Below, one piece after another: positions 34,601-47,835 of a stretch of 64,000 nucleotides of DNA. The position numbers and the translations under genes were made by a program. The stretch comes from Periplaneta americana (Eukaryota; Arthropoda; Insecta; Blattodea; Blattidae). The stretch covers positions 114,269,121-114,333,120 of the forward strand of contig NC_091125.1 in assembly GCF_040183065.1 (NCBI RefSeq), in the 5' to 3' direction. The stretch's first letter is position 1. Every line of letters begins with the position of its first letter. Below the pieces are notes generated by a model. The model saw only the letters and a program-made list of their open reading frames with translations. It made no database searches and was not told the origin of the DNA.

Positions 34601-35685
34601 GACGTAGAATGTAGTTTTTTTTAATCTCCATTTATACGAGAACTTTTTATGAAACTTATGTTCAAATGAAATTTTTCGCGAAGAGAAAAATTGACGTTGA
34701 AAGAATTGTAATTATTTGGTTACACGATTGGTGCTAAGTAGCGGTATTTTAAGAATGAGATGCTAAGCACCGAATGTGATCAGATTTTGTAGGTGTAATA
34801 ATTTTATAAGTTTATTATTTTACCTCTATTTAAGTCAGTCTTCGGCTTTGTCTCCATACGTACTGACTGTAATCCTTCGTTTATAGGTAAGTAAAATGTA
34901 GCAAGGTTCTCGTACTTGTTAGAACAATCACCTAGACAGACAACAGACACGTACAGTACTATCACAATCGACTTTTAAAAATTAGATATCTCTCTCCTTC
35001 TTTCTCTTTATTCGACCATACGAGTTTCCTTGATAGACAAAACTCTGACCGATAATAAACTACCCTTTTCGAATCTTCTTGCGCATCTCTCCCTTAGCAA
35101 GCTCGGAAGAGCTCGTTAGATAGCGTTCTAATGGCATTATAAAAGTCATGGTAAGAATTAAACAAAAAGGAAGACCACTATCTGTTCTCCAAGTGTATCA
35201 CAGTATCAGCTATCATACATTGTACCCACATTGCCTCTGACATTCGCTTGCCAGAACAGGACACATGAGAAGCTCTTTGACTTCAAACTCTCACTGTTCG
35301 CCCAACAAGTAAAGAGATTCGTTCAGAGGTGAAACTACAAGTTTACTTTTTCCCTTTAATCTTTTCCCTATTAAATCAACTGCAGTTTCGGATAGCATCT
35401 CAGTGCTGCGGAGATGTTGAAATTTATAGAAAGGGAAAGAAATCAAGTAGAGGGAGATAGTATACTTTACAAGCGTCATTGTTGCCACAGGTTCAAGAAC
35501 GATTGGATACTCTGTAGTTTAATCTTCCATATATTTATCACCAGTTTGCTAAACATTTTACTTATGTCCAATCTCCTTCACTGTTAGAACTCGCGAAAAG
35601 TCTGTTTTCATAGGAAGTCTCTTCTTATTCCTTCCCTGTTCAAAACTTAAATCGCGTAAGGGAGGCAGTGAACGAAATTTCTCTT

Positions 35686-35716
<31 letters not shown>

Positions 35717-37540
35717 TTCATTTATTCATTTATCCATTCATTCATCCATTCATTCATTCATTCATTGATTCATGTATTAATTTATTTATTAACTAGAGAC
35801 TTGAATTTTTGTACACATATTTCTATTCATGACAGAGGGTTAATAGTCGGTTTAAGTTTTATTTTTATAAGTTCAGTACTTTTATTTAAATTTAAAAAAA
35901 TAATTTGCAATGTTTTCAAAATGTTTCTTCTTCCCCAAATTATAAGCATCGTGTCTGATTTTTTTTTGTAATACTTTTGATCAATTTAGAAAGTTTCTAT
36001 TTACTCACATTTTTTAGTTTCACCTTAAAACCGTGGGAAAAGAATTAAACCTATTCATATTCAAAATTATCGAATTTACAGAGTGCAAGCACAAATTTAA
36101 TTTTTTATTCAAAAATAATTCTCCTTTACGAAAAAAAAAAAAAAACAAACATAACTTTGTTACGTAGACTTATACTTTAAAGAACGTGCAGTAAAAATTT
36201 CAACTTCCTACCATAAAATTTGTGAAATCCTTAGCAATGTGAATGCAAACAAGTGGCAAATAGGTACGGGAAAATTAGTTTAATAGTTTGCATGAATTTT
36301 AAACTTAATGAGAGCAGCTTTTTAAAGATGGAATAATTACTGACACAACCCCTGTTGGGTTATAAAACTTCGTCAAAGTGTAAAGTAGGCATCATAGCTT
36401 TATTTTCTATATAAATAAAAAAACGAAAAATTTGATTTTCAACCAACGATTACAGAATTTTCACCCGTCTCCCCCTTAAAGACTGCAATTCCATTAGAAT
36501 GTCTCTACTGTTGCAATTCCAATAGAATGTCTCTGCTATCTGTAACTGGTAGTTACGAATCTGAAAAGAGCCCAGGTTATGACACTGTGTACTTATTCCC
36601 TTCACTGTTACTACGGGTAAGAGTATGCTTTTGTTTTTCTGCTACAGCTTTGGCTCGTCGCTCTTAGATCGAGACGCTTGAGTGAATGATGCAAAGGAAA
36701 GTACCAACATAAAAAAAAGAAGAGAGTTTTGTGTTGTCAGGTTTCTCTGATTAAGTTTGCTAGTTATTTGTTTGAGAGGGACATTAGTAAGGAATTATGT
36801 CTCACTTTTGCCTTGCCTGTATCATAATTAAGAGTAGAGGTAATCAATTTGGCTCGATTAAAACCGAAAATGTTGCTGCTGATGTGAAATTGTGTTTTTA
36901 GTCTTATAAATCAAAACTAAATTCTGATGACAATCAACATCAGAGGAACGGATATGAGAAAATATGTCATAATGCATTCATTTTAAATTAACTGTGATTC
37001 ATATTTCACTAAAATGATTCGCATTGTCATGTTATCAAAACGATTAAATTTGTATCCAAATAAGCCAATTTCCTTCATTAGTTGCGCTGAACAGAATGGT
37101 TTCTGGTTCATGCTGATAGTGAGTGCGGTACTCTGTATCAGATGATGGCGTCCGTATTTTAAATTAATCACATTGTTTCTAAATAGGAACGTACAGAATA
37201 CTGTTAATAATATCTTCGCTTGTGAAATAGTTTTAATTAAATATTCTGGTATTCATAGTGTTCGTGTTAACGTGTTATTAAATGTATGTTGAGAATTAAA
37301 TCCCATATGTACTATTGAGTTGCATTGGGGAACGTAAATCATTCAACCATTCTTGCCACAAAAATAAAATCAATTCAAAACCAAAATATTTAAATAGTAA
37401 TTTACTTTTGTTTTAATGTACATTTGGAAAACAATATTTATTTCACGAAATGATGTATTCAGCTATACACGAGTATTGTCGGACTTGGTAGAAACCAGGT
37501 TTAAGGTCTTGAGAATGGTAGGGATAAGCGATAGGCTATT
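34601..37540. other. No gene recognised; (TTTA/TTCA)n at 35689-35770
   Basis: AT-rich. A tandem 28-bp duplication around AATTCCATTAGAATGTCTCT lies at 36485-36540. No protein domain or RNA was recognised. Confidence 0.45.
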
Positions 37541-38575
37541 TTTAATTGGTTATTTATCGACGCAACGTAACTAGTCTTTATAGAACGGGTGGGGTAGCAG
37601 TAGTAGCAAACGAACTCGCTAGATATAGACTTCGTGGGAGTACAAGAGGTAAGGTTAGCTGGTAATGGCATATCACAAATAGAAGATTACTTGTTGTATT
37701 ATGGGGAAGGAAACAATAATCACCAATTAGGAACAGGATTCTTTGTACATAAAAGAATAAAATCAGGAGTAAAAAAGGTCGAATTTATCAGTGACAGGTT
37801 ATCGTATTTAGTACTTAAGAGTAGATGGTGCGATATGGTAGTTATAAATGCTCACGCCCCTACAGAAGAAAAAGGCGACCATATAAAGGATGGCTTCTAT
37901 GAGGAATTGAACACACTTTTGATCAGTTATCTAGATATCACGTGAAAATTTTCTTGGGGATTTCAACGCTAAAGTAGGACGGGACGATATTTTTAAAATC
38001 AACTATTGGAAAAGAGAGCCTACACATAGCTAGTAAAGAGGGATGAAGTTACAGAGAATGGAGAAAGTTACACAACGCAGAACTGCACGCATTGTGTTTT
38101 TCACCTGACATAATTAGGAACATTAAATCCAGACGTTTGAGATGGGCATGGCATGTGGCACGTATGGGCGAATCCAGAAATGCATATAGAGTGTTAGTTG
38201 GAAGGCCGGAGGGAATAAGATCTTTGGGGAGGCCGAGACGTAGATGGGAGGATAATATTAAATGGATTTGAGGGAGGTGGAATATGATGGTAGGGACTGG
38301 ATTAATCTTGCTCAGGATAGAGACCTATGGCGGGCTTATGTGAGGGCGGCAACCTCCGGGTTCCTTAAAAGCCATAAGTAAGTAAGTATTTATCGACACC
38401 AATTACTATATTATCTATGTTTGATGAAATTTGCGATAGTGAGATGGTATTTGGCAAGATGAGGCTCACATTCGTCTTACGGTTGAGAGAAACCTCTGAA
38501 AAAATCCAAGCCGGTAATCAGGTCAAGCGGAAATTGAGTCACACCCGAGTACAACTCCAGATCATCATGTAAAAG
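37541..38575 (-). mobile_element. tRNA-derived SINE (family A), interrupted by a deleted LINE
   Basis: The antisense 3' end (TTGGTTATTTATCGAC) lies at 37545-37561. The rest (GCGATAGTGAGATGG, AAAATCCAAGCCGGTAATC, ACCCGAGTACAACTCC) lies at 38387-38575. TATTTATCGAC occurs on both sides of the intervening LINE. Confidence 0.8.
37562..38386 (+). mobile_element. Internally deleted LINE: endonuclease start joined to C-terminus
   Basis: The first part encodes an APE-type endonuclease start: VGVQEVRLAGNGISQIEDYL, then LGTGFFVHKR and DRLSYLVLKSRWCDMVVINA. After a frameshift near 37940 comes FLGDFNAKVGRDDIF, with the conserved GDFNA box. At about 38020-38035 the sequence jumps to the C-terminal block KRDEVTENGESYTT-like, then RRLRWAWHVARMGESRNAY, and the 3' UTR with a (TAAG)n tail. 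The whole reverse transcriptase is gone. An 11-bp target duplication, TATTTATCGAC, lies at 37551-37561 and 38387-38397, so the deleted form was inserted as one unit. Confidence 0.85.
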
Positions 38576-40809
38576 AGTCTACATATGGGTGACAATTGGA
38601 ATTTGTGGGCGAACAGTGTTCAGGTGTATTTTATGGGTCATTTTTCATTTCCCCTTATATTATGCAACATCTCCCCTTCATAGTTAGTCTAAAGATTTAC
38701 AGACCAATCCTTCAATTGAATGACGACTTACGAGAGTTTCCCCAAAAGTAAAGCAAAACTTCTTTCCCCTCGAAAATGTTTAATAAGAATCAGCTGAAAT
38801 TATTTACCAAAAATGTGAATATAACCTATTTATCCATGTGTTTTTTTTAATGTTTATTTATTTATGTATTTAGCTAGTAGGCAAAGTGAGTACAAATTCA
38901 AAATTATGCAACAGAAATGTTTCTAGCCACTACCGTAAGAGCCAGGCTCGTGTACGGTGTGATCTTAGCTAATAATACAACATAAAATTTACAAAGACAA
39001 TTTACTAAATCCACAAATTAGAAAAGAACACTTAATATAAATTGACAATCAGACAGAAGCCAGTGACATTCAATAAAGATATGGATATAGTCGACAAAAG
39101 TAAAAAGGTAAAAAATACAGGCATTTCTTAATATTATAGGCTATATCATGAATAATTTTATAAATTTCTTTTTTAAAAGGTTCAATTTTAAAATATTTCA
39201 AATTTGGAAAATTATTTATAATTTTATTATAAAGTGTTATGTATTTATAATGTATTTATTTATTCATTTTTTTTTCAATAATTGATCAGTTTAAGGTAAT
39301 TCGTCATCTCGTGAAACCAAATGCATGAGTGCGCTTAGCTTACAGTAAGAATCTTATGGTGTGGGTAAGGGAGCTAGGTAGCTGCAAGCGGAGGCGCAGC
39401 GAGAGAGGAAATTTTCTCAGTCCATTTTCTGCTTCCACTCACACGCAAGTAGGTTTCATGAGATAACGAATGGCCTGTATCTATTCTATCCAAAATAAAA
39501 GTGATCAGTATTCGTGATCTGTAAGCGTATAAGGTTGAGATGTACAAAAAGACTACAATCTGCCATTCCTACTAACATGGCAATAATGGAATAAAATACT
39601 CCGTATAAGTTTTCCTGGCCACAAAACCCGCAGATTTTTTTAAGGGAATTTGTTCGGTGACTGAGCTAGAGTTGGACATTTATTAATTACTTTGAAGATC
39701 TGGTGATATCGTTTGTGATAAAATATCTTCTGGAATGGTGTTTCTTGAGGGAGCACAGAAATGGTAGCCTACAACCAGGTCTGGACTGTATGATCCCAGT
39801 GCAATCACTTTTGAGTGAATAATACAGTGTGAAGAGTGAAGTTTGCATGAGAACTTGGCTGCCTCTCAAAGTTTTGGTTCTTTACATTGAATATTGAATT
39901 TTGTATAATTTTTTGCGCTATTGCACGTCCTCGAAGGAAAGGAAGATGTTAGCAGGCTTCTCCACATGAGACATTTTCGTAGAGGTCGAAAATTATTAGA
40001 CTATTCTTTGGTTGGAAATTTATGTTGTGCACATGTTGATAGTGACTGGTCTTTATCTCTGGAAATCTCGTACCAATTTTAAAGTATCTTGTCTTACCCG
40101 TTTCGTACTTTACGGCCTCAGACTCACTTTCTCATATGAGAACTTTTAAATGGTTTCATTATAATCAGAAGACAAGTTATACTTCGGAACTCCCCAACTC
40201 TAGAGAGCATTTGTATATCTGCTGTGGGTTGAGGTAATTTCATCCCATGAAGCGTTTTTCTCGCTGACTTGCTGGGGTTTCTTAGTGAAGCTCGCTTCGA
40301 GAAAAATATTTTCCAGAATTTTTCAATAACATTGTTCAGTTGTAAGGAATGACTAACAGTTAATATGTTTCTCTGAACAGAGCGTGTAACTGATTTAGTT
40401 TTCGTGTTAACAAATCACGCACAGCAATGGACACAGTAGTGATTACATCTCACGCAATGTTCCAACGAAATCACACGCATGTAATTCTAATTCAAATCTA
40501 TTTCATAGACCAACGTTAGGGCCTTTTTTTATCTCTTCCTTTCTTGTCCGCTAACATATAATTTGTATCATAAATTATTACACATTAATCATATTTTATT
40601 TAGATTGTACTCTGGCCGATAATAAGTCTGACGAGAACGTATTATAATCAAGTCATCAAACGGAATTTACTCCTGAGTGTCCGACACTGTGACGATTACG
40701 TTTTATTGCGGGTACAAGTGATGATTTGGGAAAGCTCAGTGGTGGACTTGCAGCATGAAAATATTACAGAGATAGACTTAGCTAGATCCATAATGATCAC
40801 AGGTCAAAT
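38576..40809. other. No gene recognised; possible LINE 3' UTR at 38860-39000
   Basis: TTTATTTATGTATTTAGC followed by GCCAGGCTCGTGTACGGTG looks like an antisense LINE tail and UTR, but no coding part is visible. The rest is AT-rich. Confidence 0.4.
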
Positions 40810-41302
40810 TTAAGCTATACTGTACTACAATAAGACCTGTAGTAACTTATACCAGCGAAACATGGCTCCTTAAAAAGTCCATAAAACACAGACTACTAAT
40901 TTTTGAAAGAGCAATATTAAGAAAAAATTTTGGTCCAACTGAAATGAATGATGGTACATGGAGAATTAAATATAACAGTGAACTGAATGAGCTGATAAAG
41001 AATAGGAACATAATAAATCATATAAAATCGCTAAGATTAGGATGGTTTGGTCATATAAATAGAATGGAGAATAATAGACTGGTCAAACAAATATACAAAT
41101 GGAAACCAATAGTTAACAGAAAGCAGGGTAGACCAAAAAATAGATGGGAGGATGATGTCCTGAATGATTTGAAATTGATGAAGGTGGAAAACTGAACAAA
41201 GATAGTTGGAAGCCGTAAAGAATGGAAGAAGGCCAAAACTTTCATCTGAGAGTTGTAAAGCCTGATGAAGAAGAAGAAGAAGAAGAAGAAGAAGAAGAAG
41301 AG
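40810..41302 (+). mobile_element. LINE C-terminal fragment with (GAA)n tail
   Basis: Reads IRPVVTYTSETWLLKKSIKH, then LLIFERAILRKNFGPTEMND, LRLGWFGHINRMENNRLVKQ and GRPKNRWEDDVLNDLK. It then continues EWKKAKTF into a (GAA)n tail at 41262-41302. These are the post-RT motifs of a second LINE family. Upstream RT and endonuclease are absent. The open frame is 83 codons from its first Met. Confidence 0.85.
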
Positions 41303-42170
41303 ATGCATAATGATCACCAGATATTCAGATCAATATAGGAATGTGGTCTTGCTCTATAAATCTCGCCCAGAAATCTGTTCATGGACATCCGAGTACATGT
41401 ATAACATTTTACTATCTGTCTCCTTGTATTACCGAATCTTGCACGACATCCTCTTTGAAATTATTTCGTTGCAATGAAGTAGCAAGACACGAGCAGAAAC
41501 GGGAAACTCCGATCTTATTATCCCCAAGTAAGTTAAGTGAAACTGTGGGATCAAACCCAAGTTCGTGAAATGGAAAGAACGATCTCTACTGATAAACTAC
41601 AGCAGCATGTCCAGCGCGGGCATTTGTAATCTTTAAACGAGGTACAAAGTGACGTACAATATTTTTATAAGCGTGTGCTTGCATGCGATTCTGAGATTCT
41701 ACGTCACTGTTGCACCTCGTGTAAAGGCTAGAAATTCCCGCTCTGAACATGGGTGAGTTACAGCAATACTATTCTCTGATGGAGCTGCGTTCATAAACAA
41801 CCGCATTATTCTTAGGCCTATATCAGGTTTCATAGCGTGGACGAGAATTATTCTTTCATAATGAAACACAATAAAGCTAAAATCAATATTACATTCTACA
41901 CTGCTCGGAAACTTCGTGAGCTATGTTATGTCTACTCACTGAACCGTCTTTCTAACTCAGGATTAAATGCGTGTAGTCATATCGTGTCAATTCCGAAGAT
42001 GCTGTTGAGAAAAGCCTCTTTCTCACGTAGATAATAGTATTTTTCCAGCTGTAACTCCATGCATCTCGCACATTTCAACTAGCGTACATTAAGATTCAAC
42101 GATAAAAAAATATCAACTTCACTTTTAAAATTGTATGGAAATATTACTGATGGTGCCATACTGACTTTCT
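41303..42170. other. No gene recognised
   Basis: Mixed-composition DNA without domain matches. Confidence 0.4.
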
Positions 42171-42174
42171 AGAA

Positions 42175-42962
42175 GAGTTCCCAGCAAACTTGGGCTCAGG
42201 TTGATTGGGTTGTAACTCCAATAATTGGCCTGATGGCCTTAACTCAACAGAATAAATAAATAAATAAATAAATAAATAAACAATAAATAAATAAATGAAT
42301 AAAGAAAATAAATATATAAATAAAATAAATAAACAAATAAATACATAAATAAATAAAACAAAATAAATAAACAAAAATAAATAAATAAATAAACAAATAT
42401 ATAATAAATAAACAAAAATAAATAAATAAACAAAATAAATAAATAATTAAAAAAGTAAATAAATAAACAAATAAATAAATGAAAATAAATAAATAAAGAA
42501 AATAAATAAACAACATAAATAAATAAACAAAATAAATAAATACATAAGAAAATAAATAAATAAACAAATACATAAATAAAGAAAATAAACAAATTAACAA
42601 ATACATAAATAAAATAAATAAATAAATAATAAACAAAATAAAAAATAAATAAACAAATACAGTAAATAATAAACAAAATAAATAAATAAAATAAATAAAC
42701 AAAATAAATGAAGAAATGAATAAACAAAAAAATAAATAAATCAACAAAATAAATAAAATAAATGAACAAAAGAAGTAAATAAAACTAAATCAATAAAAAA
42801 TAAATGAATAAACAAACAAAATGAATAAATAAATGAACAAAATAAATAAATAAGTAAATAAACAAATAAAATAGGTAAATAAATAAAATAAATAAATAAA
42901 CAAAATAAATAGATGGATGGATGGATGGATGGATGGATGGATGGATGGATGGATGGATGGAT
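42175..42962 (+). repeat. LINE-like 3' UTR with a long (AAATA/AAAC)n array and (ATGG)n
   Basis: GCCTGATGGCCTTAACTC (the sequence type seen in the 3' UTR at 33468) leads into about 650 bp of AAATA/AAATAAAC units. These are followed by 13 GGAT units (42911-42962). All the hydrophobic poly-Phe/Tyr/Leu frames here are by-products. Confidence 0.85.
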
Positions 42963-43946
42963 TCTTAATCCACAACAACCATGATATACAAAAATATTAG
43001 ACATTAATAGTTGTAGTCGTTTTCACGCTTAGCCATAGAAAGCCATTTCTCATTATTTACTTTGGCATTTTGACAGTAGACCACTTGTCAGTAGACCTAA
43101 AAAATTAGATATTTTATGCTTAGATGTATTTCCTTTAGACCTACTGACTGGGGATTTCCTGAACAGCTTAAATGTTTATGTAGCACTGTTTTAGACGTTA
43201 CTAAACAGTCTTTTGGAGTAGTGTTAGCTACTGTGCTACAAAACATCTATAAATTACTAACAATAAATTTATGATTCATTGAATACACTGTTTCTGTGTA
43301 TAACAATGATTTCCTATTACGTTTGTACCAGTTCCTATATTTTTGTCAGTAATTTTCGAAGTCCTACTTTGTCGCTCTCTGACTCAATGCAAATGATCTC
43401 TATTCGCCCACACGCTGTGCTATAGTATCAACAGAAAGTTTTCTAAATAGATAATGATAATATGTGAATGTTGCCTACTTAGAAGATGTTGACTGGAGTG
43501 TTTTCATATCTCGAGGAATATTATCGGATCTCTTTCATTAAGGTAGCCATCCTCAAACTAAGTAATTAGGGTATGTAAATCAGCGGAGAACAGGAGTCCT
43601 TCACGTCGTAATAGTAAAATAAAAAGTAATGAAGTATTTCTAATGTGAAATTAAAAGCCAGATATGCATCAGTAATAAAAACTGGCTCCTAAAAGCATGT
43701 TCACTATGCAGCAACAGAGCTTTTGGTGGTCGGCCTCACGCCAGTGCAGCCAACTGTAACTAAATACATGGACAAAATTAAAGAATTCCGTTCATCAAGT
43801 TCATACAGTACACAAAAATATTATTCTGGTTAATTTGTTTGTTATAGGAATCTGCTATTATGCATACACATTGATAATTCCACGTTAACTTTTTTTCAGC
43901 CAATCACTAAACCTACTTATGCTCACTTGACCAATGGCAGTCGAAC
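42963..43946. other. No gene recognised
   Basis: AT-rich DNA, no motif. Confidence 0.4.
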
Positions 43947-44206
43947 TTTTTTTTTATTTGGTTAGTTAACGACGCTGTATCAACTACTGTGTTATTTAAC
44001 GTCGAAATAATTGGTGATACCGAGATGATGTTTCGCTAGAGGAGGCCGAGGATTCGCCATAATTACCTGACATTCGCCTTACAGTTGGAGAAAACCTCGG
44101 AGAAAGTCCAACCAGATAAACAGCCCAAGCGGGAATCTAACTCACGGCCGAGCGTAACTCTGGATCATTAGGCAAACACGTTACTGCCTGAGCCACGCCG
44201 GTGGCT
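43947..44206 (-). mobile_element. tRNA-derived SINE (family A)
   Basis: Complete antisense copy from poly-T (43946) to GCCACGCCGGTGGC. An imperfect target duplication GCAGTCGAA / GCAATCGAA lies at 43938-43946 and 44207-44215. Confidence 0.9.
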
Positions 44207-45060
44207 GCAATCGAATTACACTGAAAGCTTTATGCTGCTCAAAACTAATAAGTGATAGCTTTCCTCCCCTCTCGCTCAGAAGAGTGCAATATTGTTTTAT
44301 TTCAAAGTCGTGTAAAGTTTGAAGAGGAAATTCTGCCAATAAAAATTGTATATCAAGTACACAATATCAACATGAAACTGTCATTAATTATAAAAATTGT
44401 ACTATTAATTTCTGTTAAAGTGAGTCCGCAATAAAATGAATAATGCGCAATTTTCATGTACGTAGGTACAAATAAATAATACCTAGTTCAAAATAAAGTG
44501 TTATACAGAGTAAACCGTACAAGTAGGTTTTGAATTCTGGCAACTTCCAGCAGAATTTTTCATGTTGTAGACGTTATTATTAAAAATTCTCGTCAGTAAT
44601 CCCTGTTATAGGCTACTTACCAGCGTCCGAAAGGTCATCACTAACTTCACTTTCTCCTCGCGTCACTCTTAAGTAAGCATAGAATTTTCTCCCTGTCTAA
44701 ATCCTCTTAACTAATCGTAAGTGTAACGTTTTGCTTTTCCTTATGTAGAGATCAGAAGTAATTATATATTGTAAATCGGAAAAGAGAGATATGAGCAACC
44801 TATTATGACTTATTTTTAGGTGAATTATTTGGAGATATTGGGAAAATCAATAATAAATCGTTACTAATTGTTAATTTACCTGCAGACACTTTGGAGAAAC
44901 GACGAGATGATTTAGTAATAACAGGGTAAAGTGGAATGACAAAATAAGGAAAATCGGAACTGTACTAAAAAGAAACCGATTACACTATTAATATTTCTGT
45001 TGGCGATTTCATAGGATTTATTCGATATTGAATCTCTGTCATTCATATTGATAGAAATTA
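44207..45060. other. No gene recognised
   Basis: AT-rich DNA without coding motifs. Confidence 0.4.
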
Positions 45061-45860
45061 GAGAGAGAGGGAGCGGGGTAGAGAGGGAGGAGAGAGGGAA
45101 GAAAAGAGGGAGGGCGGGAGGGAGAGAGAGTGGGAAAGAGGGAGAGGAGAGGGGGATATGGAGAGAGGGGGGAAAGAGAGAGATGTAGAGAAAGAGAGGG
45201 GGATAGAAGAGGGAGAGTGGGACAGAGGAGGAGAGGGGCAGATTGGGAGAGAGAGCTGGAGAGGAAGAGAGAGGGAAAGAGAGAGGGTGGGTAGACAGGA
45301 AAGAGAGAGGGAGGGAGGGGAGAAGGAGAGGGGGAGAGAGGAGGGAAAGTGGAACAGAAGAGGAGAGGGGAGAGTGGGACAGAGAAGGAGATGGGGAGAG
45401 AGATGGAGAGGGAAAGAGAGGGTGTGTAGAAGAGGGAGAGGGGTATAGAGGGAGGAAAAGAGGGAGAGAGAGGGATAGGGAAAGAGGAAGGGGAGAGGGG
45501 GATTTGGAGAAAGGGGGAGGGAAAGAGAGAGGAGGGAGAATTGGACAGAGGAGGAGATGGGGAGAGAAAGATGGAGAGGGAGAGAGAGGGTGTGTAGAGG
45601 AGGGAGAGGGGTATAGAGGGAGGAAAAGAGGGAGAGAGAGGGATAGGGAAAGAGGAAGGGGAGAGGGAGATTTGGAGAAAGGGGGAGGGAAAGAGAGAAG
45701 AGGGAGAGTTGGATAGAGGAGGAGATGGAGAGGGAGAGAGAGGGTGTGTAGAGGAGGCAGAAGGGGAGAGGGAGAGATGAGGAAAAGGGAAGATAGAGGA
45801 TAGGGACGTGGAGAAGGTGAAAGATGGGGTAGGAGGGGTGTGAGGGGAGGGGAAGGAAAA
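45061..45860. repeat. ~800-bp purine-only (GA-rich) tract with ~170-bp internal repeat
   Basis: The plus strand is almost entirely A and G. A block beginning GGTGTGTAGAAGAGGGAGAG near 45420 recurs near 45589 and its start again near 45744. Long frames on both strands are consequences of low complexity. Confidence 0.9.
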
Positions 45861-46708
45861 GGGAGAGACTAAACATTTTATGGGTCTCTCAGAAGGCTTT
45901 CTGAAGCTCCTAATTATAAAGATATCGCGCCACTTTGATGACCAGTCAGTTGGGTTGCTATTAAGTGAAACATATCCTCCATAAAGAATCATCGCTACCC
46001 AGTTTTCCGTATGTCGTTTATTGTTTTATTTTCTTGTTTGTGTCCTTATTCAGTTTTGACATAATGGTCCCAAGAATTATTTTGCTCACATTTTCGTTGA
46101 TCTGTTAAGACGTCTTTCGCGTAACACAAGTATGTGATATATTAAATTTCGATTTCTTTTTTTCAGGTGAGTTGCTGGCTCAGTTCGTTTCTACGCACAT
46201 TAGAATATTGGTGTGAAATAATATAATATGGTAAGTTTTTACAAATTCTCTGTAAAATATCGAAGTAATTGATTCAGAAATACATCGTTTACACGCTCTT
46301 GTGCATCTTGTGGATACTTCAATCATGTAATTGTCTGGAAATTTACAACTTTTCGGGAGAGACCGGTGGCTTCTTTAAGAGAAGATAATACTTATGGTGT
46401 ATGAAAAATTATAAAACAAACTCCCTGGACTCAGATTGCCGTAGATTTGATCCTAATGATCATAGAGACCCAGTTTCACCAAGCTTTGTTAAAATAACGC
46501 TAATAGTATGTTAGCTGACGTGTTGTTAAAAATTAAATATCCTGCTAGTGTAATAGTGTTTCACCAACCATTTCAAGGACTTTGGTTAGCTAACGTGATG
46601 TTAAGAGCAATGTAACAGTAAAAGACAATACAATAAAATACTAATTTTGATATTTAAAGTGTTACTTTTTTAATTTTAATTTCCTAAAAATCAATATACT
46701 TAGTATCT
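45861..46708. other. No gene recognised
   Basis: AT-rich DNA, no motif. Confidence 0.4.
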
Positions 46709-46840
46709 TATTAATTAATTAATTAATTAATTAATTCATTCATTCATTCATTCATTCATTCATTCATTCATTCATTCATTCATTCATTCATTCATTCATT
46801 CATTCATTCATTCATTCATTCATTCATTCATTCATTCATT
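46709..46840. repeat. (AATT)n then (CATT)n microsatellite
   Basis: About seven AATT units followed by about 26 CATT units. Confidence 0.95.
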
Positions 46841-47189
46841 AGTAAATGTAGCTTTGCTGGAATTTTAATCACAAAAATGTGCGTTGTGGGTATTAATTTT
46901 GATCGGTTCTAAACGTAGAAGGCGTCAAGCGCAAACATTGACGAGAGATGGGAATTAGATTGTGAAGCGCCTTATGAAATGGACTCACACCAAAGCAAAC
47001 AGGTGCAACCGGGGTGGACACAACCCTCGCCGCAGTGTTTGCTCTGGTATGTGCGATGTGGCTACACATCTCTCTCGGGATATTACTACGTTCCTCGATA
47101 AGCATAATCGATCGTTACTACAGCGGTTTCCTTGCCGTAACATGCAGTGTCATACTAGAGTAAATTTTATCACTTTTTTTCTCTGATAA

Positions 47190-47730
47190 TGAGTAAAATT
47201 ACCTTACCCTTTCCTTCCCTTTAAATAGTTTTTCCAAATTTATTTCTTTTACATTATCTTCACCTTATTATTTCTTTTTTCAATTGCCTTTTTATTTCCT
47301 TATCCTCTTCGTCTCTCTTTTTTTCTTTTTACTTCTTCTATTTCTGCATTCATTTTCCTTTATATTTCTATTTTACGTAACTTTTCTTTATATTTGTTTG
47401 TTTCCTTTCCTGTTATTTTTATTATTTATTTTTACTTTCTTTCTGAGTTCTTAGCTTTCTTTATTTTTTTTTCTGTTTAGCTGAAGTTATATTTTTCAAT
47501 TTCGTTTACTTCTATTATATTCCTTTTCCTTTTTTTCTTATTTTCATTTTCCAAATCAATTTCATTCTCCCCTCTCTTCTTTACTTCCTTGTACAGTCTG
47601 CTCTAAACAGAGCATGACACTTATTTTCCTCCTCTGCTATTTTCTCTAGTTTCTCCTTTTCCCCAGTTCCCATCCCTCCCTTTTCACTTCTATTTTCACT
47701 GACACATCACTTTCCCCTCTTCCCTGAGAT
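47190..47730. repeat. Pyrimidine-rich degenerate tract
   Basis: CTTT/TTCC-rich sequence without a clear period, leading into the arrays that follow. Confidence 0.65.
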
Positions 47731-47731
47731 G

Positions 47732-47827
47732 TTCCTCTCCTCTCCTCTCCTCTCCTCTCCTCTCCTCTCCTCTCCTCTCCTCTCCTCTCCTCTCCTCTCC
47801 TCTCCTCTCCTCTCCTCTCCTCTCCTC
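47732..47827. repeat. (CTCCT)n five-nucleotide repeat
   Basis: About nineteen near-perfect CTCCT units. Confidence 0.95.
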
Positions 47828-47835
47828 TTTCTTCT

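Noticed and set aside
42239-42769. Hydrophobic 176-codon antisense frame resembling a membrane protein
   Set aside because: Direct product of the (AAATA/AAAC)n array, open in two overlapping antisense frames.
45039-45992. 317-codon antisense frame rich in Ser, Pro and Leu
   Set aside because: It coincides exactly with the purine tract. Both strands are open because the tract contains almost no stop-forming combinations.
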